A stretch of DNA of 64,000 nt from Oceaniglobus trochenteri (GCF_020529025.1 NZ_JACNMM010000003.1:372001-436000), one strand, 5' to 3'; shown: positions 1 to 9,067, numbered from the stretch's first letter. Notes: generated by a model not told the origin, from the sequence alone. Numbers and translations are program-made.

Positions 1-43
1 GGGTATCTTCTGGCCTCGGACTGATCGGCGGGGCGCGTTTTCC

Positions 44-77
44 GCCTCTGGCGGGGATGTTTGATGACCAAGGATGA
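44..77. repeat. Interspersed gene-end element, degenerate copy 1
   Basis: Bases 44-62 read as a one-mismatch copy of the GCCTCCGGCGGGGATATTT half-site seen perfectly at 32480. The following bases to 77 resemble the ACCAAAGATGG arm of that same copy. The element runs into the 5' end of the deacetylase gene, which argues that codons upstream of 85 are repeat-derived and not protein-coding. Confidence 0.5.
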
Positions 78-84
78 GGGCGCG

Positions 85-1005
85 ATGATCTATTTTTCGC
101 ATGATGACGGCTTGGCCCATGTCAATCCGCCGGGCCACCCCGAACAGGTGGCGCGGCTTGAAGCCGTGGGCGCGGCACTGGCGGGCATGGACCTGGACAG
201 GCGCGCCGCCCCCCTGTGCGACGATGCCGAGATCCTGCGCTGCCATCCCCGCGCCCACCTGGACCGCATCGCCGCCGCAGTGCCGGCCGAGGGTTGGCGG
301 GCGCTGGATGCCGATACCTCGCTTTCGCCCGGCAGCCTGACCGCCGCGCGCCGGGCGGTCGGCGGTTGCGTGGCTGCGGTGGATGCCGTGCTGGCGGGCG
401 AGGCGAAGACGGCCTTCGTGGGGTGCCGCCCGCCGGGCCACCATGCCGAACGTGAGACGCCCATGGGGTTCTGCCTGTTCGGCAATATCGCCATCGCGGC
501 CATGCGGGCGCTGGACCATCACGGGCTGGATCGCGTCGCGGTGGTGGATTTCGATGTCCACCACGGCAACGGCACCCAGGATCTGCTGTGGGACGAGGGG
601 CGCGCGCTGTTCGTGTCGTCCCACCAGATGCCGCTTTACCCCGGCACCGGCGCTGCCTCGGAGCGGGGGGCGCAGGACAACGTGCTGAACCTGCCCCTGG
701 CGGCGGGCAGCGGCGGCGAGGCCATGCGCGCCCTCTACGAGGATCGCGTCTTTCCGGCGCTGCGCGATTTCGCCCCCGACCTTCTGCTGATTTCGGCCGG
801 GTTCGATGCCCATGCCGCCGACCCGCTGGCCGGCCTGAACTGGTCAACCGCGGACTTCGGCTGGCTGACCGGGCGGCTGTGCGACCTTGCCGATGAGCTT
901 TGCGGCGGGCGCATCGTCTCGACACTGGAGGGCGGGTATGATTTGCAGGCCCTGGGCGCCTCGGTGGCGGCCCATGTGGCGGTTTTGAAGGAGCGGAGCG
1001 CATGA
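85..1005 (+). CDS. Histone deacetylase family protein (AcuC/HDAC-fold amidohydrolase)
   Basis: This is a zinc-dependent deacetylase-fold hydrolase of about 306 residues, probably acting on acetylated small molecules or lysines in the cytoplasm. The family signature is intact: the PPGHH pair at H119-H120, DFDVHH at residues 155-160 carrying metal ligands, GFDAH with the third ligand at D241, and EGGY with the catalytic-type Tyr at 285. I chose the ATG at 85, not the ATG at 64, because homologues begin a few residues before the conserved HVNPPGHPE segment and because the upstream bases look repeat-derived. Its stop overlaps the xseB start (ATGA), so the two are translationally coupled. The true substrate cannot be read from sequence. 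Confidence 0.88.
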   Translation: MIYFSHDDGLAHVNPPGHPEQVARLEAVGAALAGMDLDRRAAPLCDDAEILRCHPRAHLDRIAAAVPAEGWRALDADTSLSPGSLTAARRAVGGCVAAVDAVLAGEAKTAFVGCRPPGHHAERETPMGFCLFGNIAIAAMRALDHHGLDRVAVVDFDVHHGNGTQDLLWDEGRALFVSSHQMPLYPGTGAASERGAQDNVLNLPLAAGSGGEAMRALYEDRVFPALRDFAPDLLLISAGFDAHAADPLAGLNWSTADFGWLTGRLCDLADELCGGRIVSTLEGGYDLQALGASVAAHVAVLKERSA

Positions 1006-1244
1006 GCGAGCAGCCGGTAGCGGAAATGACATTCGAACAGGCCATGGCCGAGCTGGAGCGCGTTGTCGGCCAGCTGGAATCGGGCAACGTGCCGCTGGAG
1101 CAGTCGATCGCGCTCTATGAACGCGGCGCCGCCCTGAAGGCGCGCTGCGAGGCCAAGCTGAAAGAGGCCGAAGAGAAGGTGGCGGCGATCACCCTGGACC
1201 GGGACGGCGCGCCGACCGGAACGGCGGCCTTTGACGGCAAGTGA
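1002..1244 (+). CDS. xseB: Exodeoxyribonuclease VII small subunit
   Basis: This 80-residue protein is the small subunit of exonuclease VII, which degrades single-stranded DNA from both ends together with the large subunit XseA (not in the window). It has the family length and the helical core containing FEQAMAELERVV and LESGNVPLEQSIALYERG, which form the antiparallel coiled-coil. It overlaps the preceding gene by 4 bases. The xseB-ispA-dxs order is common in alphaproteobacteria. Confidence 0.95.
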   Translation: MSEQPVAEMTFEQAMAELERVVGQLESGNVPLEQSIALYERGAALKARCEAKLKEAEEKVAAITLDRDGAPTGTAAFDGK

Positions 1245-1253
1245 CGGGCATTT

Positions 1254-1277
1254 GAGTATTTTCGGCAAGAAAGAGAG
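1254..1277. repeat. Interspersed gene-end element, half copy 2
   Basis: The run GAGTATTTTCGGCAAGAAAG continues as AGAG and matches the outer arm of the larger copy at 17752. It fills the short gap between xseB and ispA. Its AAAGAGAG tail sits 6-13 bases before the GTG start of ispA and probably serves as the ribosome-binding site. Confidence 0.6.
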
Positions 1278-1283
1278 CGCAGC

Positions 1284-2159
1284 GTGAGCCGGTTTCAGGC
1301 GCGGCTGGCCGAAAGCGCCGCGGCGGTTCAGCACTGCCTTGACGATGCCATGGCGCCCCTGGGCGACCTGCCGGTGGTGCAGGGCATGCGTTGGGCCTGC
1401 AACGGCGGCAAGCGGCTGCGCGGTTTCCTGGTGACCGAGGGGGCGGCGCTGCACGGTCTGCCGCTGGCCCGGTCGGTGCGCACCGCCGCCGCGATCGAGG
1501 CCCTGCATGCCTACTCGCTGGTGCATGACGATCTGCCCTGCATGGACGATGACGACCTGCGCCGGGGCCAGCCCACGGTGCATGTGAAATGGGACGAGAC
1601 GACGGCGGTGCTGGTGGGGGACGCCTTGCATTGCCTGGCCTTCGAGCTGCTGTCCGATCCGGCCTGCCATGACGACCCCGCCGTGCGGTCGGCGCTGGTC
1701 CTGTCTCTGGCGCGGGCGGCCGGGGCGCAGGGCATGGTCCTGGGGCAGGCGATGGACATTGCCGCCGAGACCGCGCCCGAACCCCTGGACCTGGCGCAGA
1801 TCACCGCATTGCAGGCGGGCAAGACGGGGGCGCTGATCCGTTGGTCGGGAGCTGCGGGCGCCCTGCTGGCGGGGGGCGATCCCGCGCCGCTGGAACGCTA
1901 TGCCACGGCGCTGGGGCTGGCGTTCCAGATCGCCGACGACCTTCTGGATGTGACCGGCGACGCCTTGATGGCGGGCAAGGCCCTGGGCAAGGACGCGGCG
2001 GCGGGCAAGGCCACCTTCGTTTCCCTGCTGGGGGTCGCGGGCGCGCGGGCCCGCGCGGGCGAGTTGGTGGACGAGGCCTGTGGCGCGCTTGACACCTACG
2101 GCGATGCGGCCGGACCCTTGCGCGACTGCGCGCGTTTTGTCATTGAGCGGGACCGCTGA
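1284..2159 (+). CDS. ispA: Polyprenyl (geranyl/farnesyl) diphosphate synthase
   Basis: This short-chain prenyl diphosphate synthase (291 residues) condenses isopentenyl diphosphate with dimethylallyl or geranyl diphosphate. The first aspartate-rich motif is visible as DDLPCMDDDD followed by LRRGQPT, and the second as FQIADDLLD. GGKRLRG near residue 40 is the substrate phosphate-binding segment. The start is GTG at 1284, preceded by an AGAGAG sequence. It lies 40 bases after xseB and about 70 before dxs, matching the usual isoprenoid precursor cluster. FPP as main product is the family norm; product length is not proven by sequence. Confidence 0.93.
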   Translation: MSRFQARLAESAAAVQHCLDDAMAPLGDLPVVQGMRWACNGGKRLRGFLVTEGAALHGLPLARSVRTAAAIEALHAYSLVHDDLPCMDDDDLRRGQPTVHVKWDETTAVLVGDALHCLAFELLSDPACHDDPAVRSALVLSLARAAGAQGMVLGQAMDIAAETAPEPLDLAQITALQAGKTGALIRWSGAAGALLAGGDPAPLERYATALGLAFQIADDLLDVTGDALMAGKALGKDAAAGKATFVSLLGVAGARARAGELVDEACGALDTYGDAAGPLRDCARFVIERDR

Positions 2160-2233
2160 GCCGGACCCGCGCGTCAAACTGACCCTTTCGCCGGGCGCTG
2201 CGGTGCCTATGCTGGAAAGCGGAGGAGATTGTG

Positions 2234-4159
2234 ATGAGCGACAGACCTTCAACCCCCCTTCTGGACCGTATCGCCGGCCCGGCGGACATGCGCGGGATGA
2301 GCGACAGCGAATTGAAGCGGCTGGCGGGCGAGTTGCGCGCCGATGTCATCCATGCCGTGTCGCAGACGGGCGGGCACCTGGGCGCGGGCCTGGGTGTTGT
2401 CGAACTGACCGTTGCGCTGCACGCCGTCTTCGACACGCCGCGCGACCGGCTGATCTGGGATGTGAGCCACCAGTGCTATCCGCACAAGGTTCTGACCGGG
2501 CGACGCGACAGGATGAACACCCTGCGCCAGAAGGACGGGCTGAGCGGCTTCACCAAGCGCAGCGAATCGCCCTTCGATCCTTTCGGCGCGGCCCATTCCA
2601 GCACCTCGATTTCCGCCGCGCTGGGGTTTTCCGTGGCGCGCGATCTGGGCGGATCGCCCGAACACGGGCTGGGCGATGCCATCGCCGTGATCGGTGACGG
2701 CGCCATGAGCGCGGGCATGGCCTATGAGGCGATGAACAATGCCGGCCACCTGGGCAAGCGACTGATCGTGATCCTGAACGACAACGAGATGAGCATCGCG
2801 CCCCCCGTCGGCGCCATGAGCGCCTATCTCTCGCGGCTTTATGCCGGGGCGCCGTTCCAGGAATTCAAGGCCCTGGCCAAGGGCGCCGTGTCGTTCCTGC
2901 CACCGCCGTTCCAGGAGGGCGCGCGCCGGGCGAAGGAGCTGGTCAAGGGCATGACCGTGGGCGGTACCCTGTTCGAGGAGTTGGGGTTCTCCTACATCGG
3001 GCCCATCGACGGGCACGACCTGGACCAGATCCTGCCGATCCTGCGCACGGTGAAATCCCGTGCCACGGGGCCGGTCCTGATTCACGCGATCACCCAGAAG
3101 GGCAAGGGATACGCCCCCGCCGAACATGCCGCAGACAGGGGCCATGCGCGGGGCAAGTTCGACGTGGTGACAGGCGCTCAGGCCAAGGCGAAAAGCAATG
3201 CGCCCAGCTATACCTCGGTCTTTGCCAAGGCGCTGCTGGCCCATGGCGCCGAGGATGACAAGGTGGTGGCGGTGACGGCGGCAATGCCCGACGGCACCGG
3301 GCTGAACCTCTTTGCCGAGCGTTACCCCAGCCGCTGTTTCGACGTGGGCATCGCCGAGCAACACGGCGTGACCTTCAGTGCCGGTCTTGCGGCGGGCGGG
3401 ATGAAACCCTTCTGCGCGCTTTATTCCACCTTCCTGCAACGGGGCTATGACCAGGTGGTACATGACGTGGCGATCCAGCGCCTGCCGGTGCGTTTCGCCA
3501 TCGACCGGGCCGGGCTGGTGGGGGCCGACGGCGCCACCCATGCCGGAGCCTTCGACGTGGCCTTCCTGGCCAACCTGCCGGGGTTCACGGTGATGGCCGC
3601 GGCGGACGAGGCCGAGCTGATGCACATGGTCGCCACCGCTGTCGCCCATGACGAGGGGCCCATCGCCTTCCGCTTTCCGCGCGGCGAAGGCGTGGGGGTG
3701 GAACTGCCCGCCAAGGGCGTGCCGCTGGAGATCGGCAAGGGGCGCATGGTGCGCGAAGGATCGGGCGTCGCGATCCTGTCCTTCGGCACGCGGCTCTCCG
3801 AGGTGGAAACCGCCTGCGAGGGGCTGGCCGCGCGCGGCATCACCCCCACGGTGGCCGATGCCCGTTTCGCCAAGCCGCTGGACCGCGACCTGATCCTGGC
3901 GCTGGCCCGCGATCACGACGCGCTGATCACCATCGAGGAAGGGGCCATCGGCGGTTTCGGCAGCCACGTTGCGCAACTGCTGGCCGAGGAAGGCGTGTTC
4001 GACACCGGGCTGAAATACCGCTCCATGGTGCTGCCCGACATCTTCATCGATCAGGCCTCCCCCGCCGACATGTACGCCGTCGCCGGCCTCAACGCCTCGG
4101 ACATCGAGGCGAAGGTGCTGGAGGTCATGGGCCTGGGCCAGATCGGCAAGCGGGCGTGA
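2234..4159 (+). CDS. dxs: 1-deoxy-D-xylulose-5-phosphate synthase
   Basis: Dxs makes 1-deoxy-xylulose 5-phosphate from pyruvate and glyceraldehyde 3-phosphate using thiamine diphosphate, the first step of the MEP pathway. The 641-residue product has family length. The thiamine-binding segment [18 protein letters not shown] is present near residue 155, the transketolase pyrimidine domain around residues 320-480 (with [15 protein letters not shown]), and the C-terminal transketolase domain after that. ATG 2234 was chosen over the adjacent GTG at 2231; GGAGGA at 2221 is the Shine-Dalgarno. The stop overlaps the start of the downstream restriction gene. Confidence 0.97.
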   Translation: MSDRPSTPLLDRIAGPADMRGMSDSELKRLAGELRADVIHAVSQTGGHLGAGLGVVELTVALHAVFDTPRDRLIWDVSHQCYPHKVLTGRRDRMNTLRQKDGLSGFTKRSESPFDPFGAAHSSTSISAALGFSVARDLGGSPEHGLGDAIAVIGDGAMSAGMAYEAMNNAGHLGKRLIVILNDNEMSIAPPVGAMSAYLSRLYAGAPFQEFKALAKGAVSFLPPPFQEGARRAKELVKGMTVGGTLFEELGFSYIGPIDGHDLDQILPILRTVKSRATGPVLIHAITQKGKGYAPAEHAADRGHARGKFDVVTGAQAKAKSNAPSYTSVFAKALLAHGAEDDKVVAVTAAMPDGTGLNLFAERYPSRCFDVGIAEQHGVTFSAGLAAGGMKPFCALYSTFLQRGYDQVVHDVAIQRLPVRFAIDRAGLVGADGATHAGAFDVAFLANLPGFTVMAAADEAELMHMVATAVAHDEGPIAFRFPRGEGVGVELPAKGVPLEIGKGRMVREGSGVAILSFGTRLSEVETACEGLAARGITPTVADARFAKPLDRDLILALARDHDALITIEEGAIGGFGSHVAQLLAEEGVFDTGLKYRSMVLPDIFIDQASPADMYAVAGLNASDIEAKVLEVMGLGQIGKRA

Positions 4160-5091
4160 GCGGGATACCCGATTACCAAACTCTGATGTGCCCTACGCTG
4201 AGGGCTTTCGCGGATGGGGCGACCAGTGTTCGTGAAGTCGTTCCCGTATTGAAACGACTTTTCGATCTGAGCGACGCGCAGTGCGAGCAAACATTGCCAA
4301 GCGGGCGCGTGACTGTTCTGGCCAGCCGTACACATTGGGCGCGAACCTACTTGGGCAAGGCGGGAATGTTGCACAGTCCCCGCCGCAATGTTCACGAAAT
4401 CACGCGGCGCGGGCGTGATTTTCTCGCGCGCTTTCCCGACGGATTCCGCCAGTCCGATCTGGAGGAATCTGCCGAATTTCGCGATTGGAAGGCCACCTCG
4501 GCCCAAGGAAATACCGCCACACCTGACCGGCCGATACTTGAGCCTTCCGACAATGCGCAGGAAACGCCGGAAGCGATTCTGGAACGAACCTTCGGAGAGA
4601 TCGAGGCAAGCCTTGTCGAGGAAGTGCTGCTTGCTGTCCTCGGTCTTTCGCCCGACCGTTTCGAGCTTCTGATTGTCGATCTGCTTGTAGCCATGGGATA
4701 TGGCGGCGGCGACGCGGCCATGGCGCGGGCCATCGGAAGGTCGGGCGATGGCGGCATCGACGGGATCATCAACGAAGATGCGCTTGGCCTTGACGCGGTC
4801 TATGTTCAGGCCAAACGCTATGCGCTGGACAATAAGGTGGGGCGTCCGGCGATTCAGGCCTTCGTGGGATCCCTGACAGGGGAAAGCGCGACAAAAGGTG
4901 TTTTCGTCACGACCTCGGGCTTCAGCAGCGAAGCACGCGCCTATATCAAAAAGGTGCAGCAGCGGATCGTGCTGATCAACGGAGACCAACTGGCCCGTCT
5001 GATGATCCGCCACGAGGTGGGAGTGCGGGCGCGTCAGACCTATGTCCTGCGGTCTATTGACGAAGATTACTTCGCCGAATCAACGGCCTGA
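4156..5091 (+). CDS. mrr: Mrr-type restriction endonuclease
   Basis: This 311-residue protein resembles Mrr, a type IV enzyme that cuts methylated DNA. Residues 1-90 form the winged-helix N-terminal domain (Mrr_N). Residues 160-290 are the PD-(D/E)XK nuclease, with GDGGIDG (D198, D202) and the QAK triad at Q218-K220 all intact. Translation starts at a GTG that overlaps the dxs stop by 4 bases, so expression should ride on the isoprenoid operon. By eye the codon use and GC are lower than in dxs, suggesting lateral acquisition. No partner methylase lies beside it. Confidence 0.88.
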   Translation: MSGIPDYQTLMCPTLRAFADGATSVREVVPVLKRLFDLSDAQCEQTLPSGRVTVLASRTHWARTYLGKAGMLHSPRRNVHEITRRGRDFLARFPDGFRQSDLEESAEFRDWKATSAQGNTATPDRPILEPSDNAQETPEAILERTFGEIEASLVEEVLLAVLGLSPDRFELLIVDLLVAMGYGGGDAAMARAIGRSGDGGIDGIINEDALGLDAVYVQAKRYALDNKVGRPAIQAFVGSLTGESATKGVFVTTSGFSSEARAYIKKVQQRIVLINGDQLARLMIRHEVGVRARQTYVLRSIDEDYFAESTA

Positions 5092-5123
5092 CCAGCTCGG
5101 GTAGCATTGCGAGGGAGTGATGG

Positions 5124-5699
5124 ATGTTGCAGCAGGTTCCCTTCGCGCCCGAAATTCCGCCCCTGCCCGATCATTTGCGCCCCCTGGCCCGGGCCGCCGA
5201 GGAGCGGGCTGCGATGTTGGGCGATCCGGCGTTTGCCGGCAGGGTGGCGGGCTTTGTCATGTCCGATCCGCGCATTGCCTGGGGCATCGTCAGTTCCCTG
5301 CGGGGCGTGGACGGCGTGCGGGATGACAGTTTCTGCGAATGGGGCTGCGGGATCGGGCTGGTCACCTGTCTGGCCGCGCAGGCCGGGTGGCAGGCCCGGG
5401 GGATCGAACTGGAACCGGGGCTGGTGGCCGAAGGGCAGGCGCTGGCCAAGGCCCATGGCATCGCGGCAGAGTTGAGCGTGGGCAGCTACAAGCCCGCGGG
5501 GTTCTTCGATGGTCCGCCCCCCGTGCCGGCCCTTCCCGAGGCCGCGCCGGGGCTGTGCGATGCGGCGGTCACCTATGTCTATGGCTGGCCCGCCGAGGCC
5601 GAGGCGGTGTTGCGGTTCTTTGGCCGGGCGGCCCCCACCGGGGCGCTGTTGCTGCTTTACCGTGGCGGGCTTGAGATGAGCCTCTGGCGTCAGGACTGA
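5124..5699 (+). CDS. Class I SAM-dependent methyltransferase
   Basis: This is a 191-residue Rossmann-type methyltransferase. Motif I is seen as CEWGCGIG near residue 73, followed by the acidic residue of motif II in GIELEPG. There is no NPPY or PC motif of DNA or cytosine methylases, so it is not a modification partner for the adjacent Mrr-like gene. GAGGGAG upstream of the ATG at 5124 is a good ribosome-binding site. The 3' end overlaps the convergent gene by 10 bases. The substrate is unknown. Confidence 0.75.
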   Translation: MLQQVPFAPEIPPLPDHLRPLARAAEERAAMLGDPAFAGRVAGFVMSDPRIAWGIVSSLRGVDGVRDDSFCEWGCGIGLVTCLAAQAGWQARGIELEPGLVAEGQALAKAHGIAAELSVGSYKPAGFFDGPPPVPALPEAAPGLCDAAVTYVYGWPAEAEAVLRFFGRAAPTGALLLLYRGGLEMSLWRQD

Positions 5700-6556
5700 T
5701 CCTCGCGGGCCAGCAGGGCGGCCAGACCGCTGCGGTAATCGGGATGTTTCAGGGTGACGCCAAGCTCGGTCTTGATCCGGTCGTTGCGCACCCTCTTGGA
5801 TTCGGCATAGAAACTGCGCGCCATCGCGGACATCTCGGCCTTGTCGAAGTCGACCTCGGGGGGCATCGGCAGACAAAGCAGACGTGCGGCATGGGCGATC
5901 ACGTCCTGCGGCGGCGCCGGGTCGTCATCGCAGAGGTTGTAGATCGCGCCGGGGTTCGGCCGTTCCATCGAGGCGGCAAGAACCTGCGCGATGTCTTCGA
6001 CGTGGATGCGCGAAAACACCTGTCCCGGCTTGATGATCCGGCGCGCCGTTCCCGCCCGCACCTTGGCGAAGGGGCCGCGCCCCGGGCCATAGATGCCCGC
6101 CAGCCGGAAGATGTGCAGTGGCAGACCGTGGTCGCGCGCCACCGCCTCCCAGCCCGCTTCGGCCTTTACCCGCAGGGCACCGCGCCGGGTTGTCGGGGTA
6201 AGGGGCGTGGTTTCGTCCACCCATGCGCCTTCGTGGTCGCCGTAGACCCCGGTGGTGGAAAGATAGCCTATCCATTTCAGGTGCCGGGCCTTGCCGATCT
6301 GGTCGCCCATTGTGTTCAGCACCGGATCGCCCGCGTCATCCGGCCCGGCCGAGATCAGAAGATGGCTGGCATCTGCCAGCGCCCCGGTCACGTCCTGACC
6401 GGGCCAGACAAGGGGCGCAATGCCGGTTTCGGCCAGGGCGGCCGCCTTTTCGGCGCTGCGGGTGGTGCCGGTGATCTGCCAGCCCAGCGGCAGAAGAAGC
6501 GCGGCCAGCGCGCGGGCCGAATAGCCGTGGCCAAGGCTGAGTAGGTTCTGTGTCAT
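5690..6556 (-). CDS. NAD(P)-binding SDR/epimerase family protein (YeeZ-like)
   Basis: This 288-residue protein has an N-terminal Rossmann fold with the sequence LGHGYSARALA in place of the canonical glycine-rich loop. The later YLSTTGVYGDHEGAWVDE segment is typical of extended SDR/epimerase proteins. RLAGIYGPGR near residue 165 is also characteristic. It resembles the atypical SDR group that includes E. coli YeeZ. The ATG at 6556 was chosen because the residues before it are arginine- and proline-rich and precede the first beta strand. The substrate is not known. Confidence 0.78.
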   Translation of the reverse strand: MTQNLLSLGHGYSARALAALLLPLGWQITGTTRSAEKAAALAETGIAPLVWPGQDVTGALADASHLLISAGPDDAGDPVLNTMGDQIGKARHLKWIGYLSTTGVYGDHEGAWVDETTPLTPTTRRGALRVKAEAGWEAVARDHGLPLHIFRLAGIYGPGRGPFAKVRAGTARRIIKPGQVFSRIHVEDIAQVLAASMERPNPGAIYNLCDDDPAPPQDVIAHAARLLCLPMPPEVDFDKAEMSAMARSFYAESKRVRNDRIKTELGVTLKHPDYRSGLAALLAREDQS

Positions 6557-6629
6557 GCCCCGAGGCTTGCCGCCTTTGGCGCGCGGGGGCAAGAGGGGAT
6601 GCCGGCAGGGCGGGACATTGCCCGCGCCG

Positions 6630-7055
6630 TTACATCAGCCGGGACAGCAGGGCGATCAGGGTGTCGCGTTCGCCCTTGTCCAGGGGCTCAAGCGTCTGTT
6701 CGGTGATCTGGGTGCCTGCTTCCTTCAGGGCCGGGATCAGATTGCGCGCCCGATCCGTCAGGGTGATCAGCCGGCGCCGCTTGTCGCCGGGATATTCGGT
6801 CAGTTCCACCAGCCCCTTGGCGCGCAGCCGGTCCACCACGCCCTTGATCGTGGCTACGTCCATCGCCGCCGCGCGGCCCAGTTCGTTCTGCGAACAGGGG
6901 CCGTTTTCCTGCAAACGGATCAGGGTGGAAAACTGCGTCGGGGTCAGACCGTCGGGCGCGTTGGCCTGAAAGATCAGGGCGTGGCGCTGGCTGACCTGGC
7001 GCAGGATGAACCCCACCTGCGCGTCAAGCTTGTAGTCCCTGCCGGGGCGCGTCAC
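6630..7055 (-). CDS. MarR family transcriptional regulator
   Basis: A 141-residue MarR regulator with the winged helix around residues 35-105 (LTPTQFSTLIRL, then the recognition helix AAMDVATIKGVVDRL and the wing YPGDKRRR). It starts with GTG at 7055, overlapping the stop of the upstream DUF1185 gene (GTGA), and is the last gene of the seven-gene catabolic operon. MarR proteins of catabolic operons usually bind an intermediate and repress their own operon. The palindrome at 14014-14029 is a candidate operator, though this link is inference. Confidence 0.9.
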   Translation of the reverse strand: MTRPGRDYKLDAQVGFILRQVSQRHALIFQANAPDGLTPTQFSTLIRLQENGPCSQNELGRAAAMDVATIKGVVDRLRAKGLVELTEYPGDKRRRLITLTDRARNLIPALKEAGTQITEQTLEPLDKGERDTLIALLSRLM

Positions 7056-7636
7056 CGCAACCCGTCCTTGCCGGTCGCATCGGCGTGGGTCAGCCCGCCG
7101 ACGCGGGGCAGGGGGCGGCCGCTGTCGGTGACGGCGACGGCCACCATGATCTCGTTCGGGCGGGGGGCGTCGTTCAGCCGCACCTCGACCCCGTCGAAAT
7201 GGCTGCGCACATAGGCGGCATCCTTGTGGCCCAGCGGCACGTCGAGATCCTGACCCGGCCCGCCCATCTTCTTCGACGAGGGCACCAGCGCCGCACCCTT
7301 TTCGACGGCCGTACGCAGGGGCGCGCCCAGCTTGGGGTGCAAGATCGCGGCGGCGTGTTCCAGTTCGCCGTTTTCACCCACCATGGCCGCCTTGCCATAG
7401 CTTTCGGCCTGGGCCGGGGCGATGCCCAGAGCCTTCACGCAGCGTTCGCCCAGCAGGGCGCCCAGTTCGGCGCCGATATCCATCAGCGGGGCAAGATCCT
7501 CAACGTATTGCCCGGCGAAGGGGTTGGCGATCACGGCAACCGCCACCGCCTTGCGGGTGGGCGGGGCGATGGTGCGGTTCATCTCCAGGTGGGTTTCCTC
7601 GACCCAGACGGCGATCTTGCGGATTTCGGCGCTCAT
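7052..7636 (-). CDS. Amino acid synthesis family protein (DUF1185), copy B
   Basis: This 194-residue protein belongs to the family called AA_synth or DUF1185 (PF06684). Known structures show a variant of the Bacillus chorismate mutase fold, and no enzymatic function is established. Shared marks with its upstream paralogue are VIANPFAGQYV, a YGKAAMVG...GELEHAA stretch, PSSKK and AYVRSHFDGVEV. It starts with ATG at 7636, overlapping the stop of the paralogue by 4 bases. Its place among hydroxylase and Hnr-type reductase genes suggests a step in N-heterocycle breakdown and not amino-acid synthesis as the name implies. Confidence 0.85.
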   Translation of the reverse strand: MSAEIRKIAVWVEETHLEMNRTIAPPTRKAVAVAVIANPFAGQYVEDLAPLMDIGAELGALLGERCVKALGIAPAQAESYGKAAMVGENGELEHAAAILHPKLGAPLRTAVEKGAALVPSSKKMGGPGQDLDVPLGHKDAAYVRSHFDGVEVRLNDAPRPNEIMVAVAVTDSGRPLPRVGGLTHADATGKDGLR

Positions 7637-8217
7637 CTCAAACCATCCTCTCCGGTGATGTCTTCGGCCAGAAGGCCGCCACAGCGGCTGTGTACCCGTG
7701 GCCCCGTTGTCATGGCCAGGATATAGCACAGTTCGTTCGCCCGCGGCGCATCGTTCAGACCCACTTCGATGCTGTCGAAGTGGCTGCGCACATAGCTGGC
7801 GTTGACATGGGTGATCGGCACGTCCAGCCGCGCCCCGGCCCGCCCGACCTTTTTCGTCGAGGGGACGATGGCCTTGGGCGCGCCCAGAACCTCGCGCATG
7901 GAATAGCCGCCGGGGGCGTGCCACAGCGCGCCATGCTCCAGCTCGCCCGCGGTGCCGATGATGGCGCCCTTGCCATAGCCCTCGATCCGCGCGGCATCGC
8001 CGCCAAGGTCACTCAGAAGGCGGCGGGCCATCGACAGGCCCAGGGGCTTCAGGTCTTCCATGAAGGGCTGGATGTCGGCCACGTAACCGTTCGCGAAGGG
8101 GTTGGCGATGACAGCGAGGACCACGCCGCGCAACAGGGGGGTGTCCGGGGCGGGGCCGAATTCGTGGAAGATTTCCTCGATCTGGGTGGCCACCTTGCGG
8201 ATCTGCACTTCAGGCAT
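7633..8217 (-). CDS. Amino acid synthesis family protein (DUF1185), copy A
   Basis: This is the first of two tandem DUF1185 proteins, also 194 residues. It aligns with the second over its full length (VIANPFANGYV, YGKGAIIG...GELEHGA, PSTKKVG, SYVRSHFDSIEV, LNDAPRANEL, ending in EDGLR in both). The two have diverged clearly, so they are better read as subunits of a heteromer or as two related enzymes than as a recent duplication. The stop of the upstream UPF0280 gene overlaps its start by 8 bases, supporting co-translation. Confidence 0.85.
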   Translation of the reverse strand: MPEVQIRKVATQIEEIFHEFGPAPDTPLLRGVVLAVIANPFANGYVADIQPFMEDLKPLGLSMARRLLSDLGGDAARIEGYGKGAIIGTAGELEHGALWHAPGGYSMREVLGAPKAIVPSTKKVGRAGARLDVPITHVNASYVRSHFDSIEVGLNDAPRANELCYILAMTTGPRVHSRCGGLLAEDITGEDGLR

Positions 8218-9067
8218 GGGCGGGTTCCTTTCCTTCGATCAGGTGTGAGGCGCCGACGATCCGCGTCTGTCCGTCCAGGAACAGGGCGGCGGCGTCAACA
8301 AGGCCACGACGCGCCATGTCACGCGCCAGGGCGGCACCCCGAGACAGGGCCGTTTCGCGATCGCGCGGCGAAATCGGGCCGCGATGGGTGACGACCGGCC
8401 TTGCGCCAAGATCGCTGTCGGGGGACAGGGCATTGGCCGGTTGCCGGGTGATGGCCGGATGGCCGGGCAGATCGACGGCATTGGCGATCAGCGTCGCGGC
8501 GACATCGGCCATGGCGGCTGTGCGCGCCAGCACCGTCACCTGGTCGGCGATGCCCATGGTCAGGCTGCGCCCGCCCCGCCCACTGGTGGCGATGCCGCGG
8601 GCGGTGTCGGTGGCGGTCAGGGTGATGCGGCCAAGGTCGCGGTTGTCGAGCGATCTCATGGCGAGGGTGAAGGCGGGGGCTTTCCGATCGTCATTGTCTA
8701 GGTCGTTCAGACATATCGCAATGTCCCCGCCGTTGTTCACATAGGCCCGGGTCAGCCCCCCGCCCGCGACCATGGCCGCCAGCACCGTGTCCGCCACCGC
8801 CCCCGCCACCGCCGCCATGGGCGTGACGAAGACCGCACGGTGCGGCCAGCAGGCGGCGTGCATCGTTCGGGCAATCGGGCGGCGCGGCACCGCGCCCACG
8901 GGCGAGCGCAGCAAGGGCAACTCCTCTACCAGTTCCTCAAGCACCGAAGCAAACCGCGCCTCCGCTGCCGAAAACGCCGCCGCGCGCGCGCCATCGGCCC
9001 CGATCACCAGGTCGATGGGGCCGTGTTGCAGGTGCAACCGGTCGCCGGGCAGGCGGGCGGCGATCAC
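8210..9067 (-). CDS. UPF0280 family protein (ApbE-like fold)
   Basis: This 285-residue protein matches UPF0280, a family related in fold to the flavin transferase ApbE. The conserved stretch FVTPMAAVAGAVADTVLAAM is followed by AYVNNGGDIAI and then by GIATSGRGGRS, which in ApbE-like proteins surround the nucleotide and metal site. It starts with a GTG at 9067 that overlaps the stop of the 6-hydroxynicotinate reductase gene (GTGA). The adjacency raises the possibility that it handles a cofactor of that flavoprotein, but UPF0280 has no proven role and this is inference. Confidence 0.82.
   Translation of the reverse strand: MIAARLPGDRLHLQHGPIDLVIGADGARAAAFSAAEARFASVLEELVEELPLLRSPVGAVPRRPIARTMHAACWPHRAVFVTPMAAVAGAVADTVLAAMVAGGGLTRAYVNNGGDIAICLNDLDNDDRKAPAFTLAMRSLDNRDLGRITLTATDTARGIATSGRGGRSLTMGIADQVTVLARTAAMADVAATLIANAVDLPGHPAITRQPANALSPDSDLGARPVVTHRGPISPRDRETALSRGAALARDMARRGLVDAAALFLDGQTRIVGASHLIEGKEPAHA

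Noticed and set aside
1-24. Possible last seven codons of an upstream plus-strand gene ending in GYLLASD and a TGA.
   Set aside because: Too short to support as a gene; nothing before the window edge can be checked.
4156-5699. A restriction-modification pair formed by the Mrr-like gene and the adjacent methyltransferase.
   Set aside because: The methyltransferase has no DNA-methylase motif (NPPY or PC), and Mrr enzymes work without a partner methylase.
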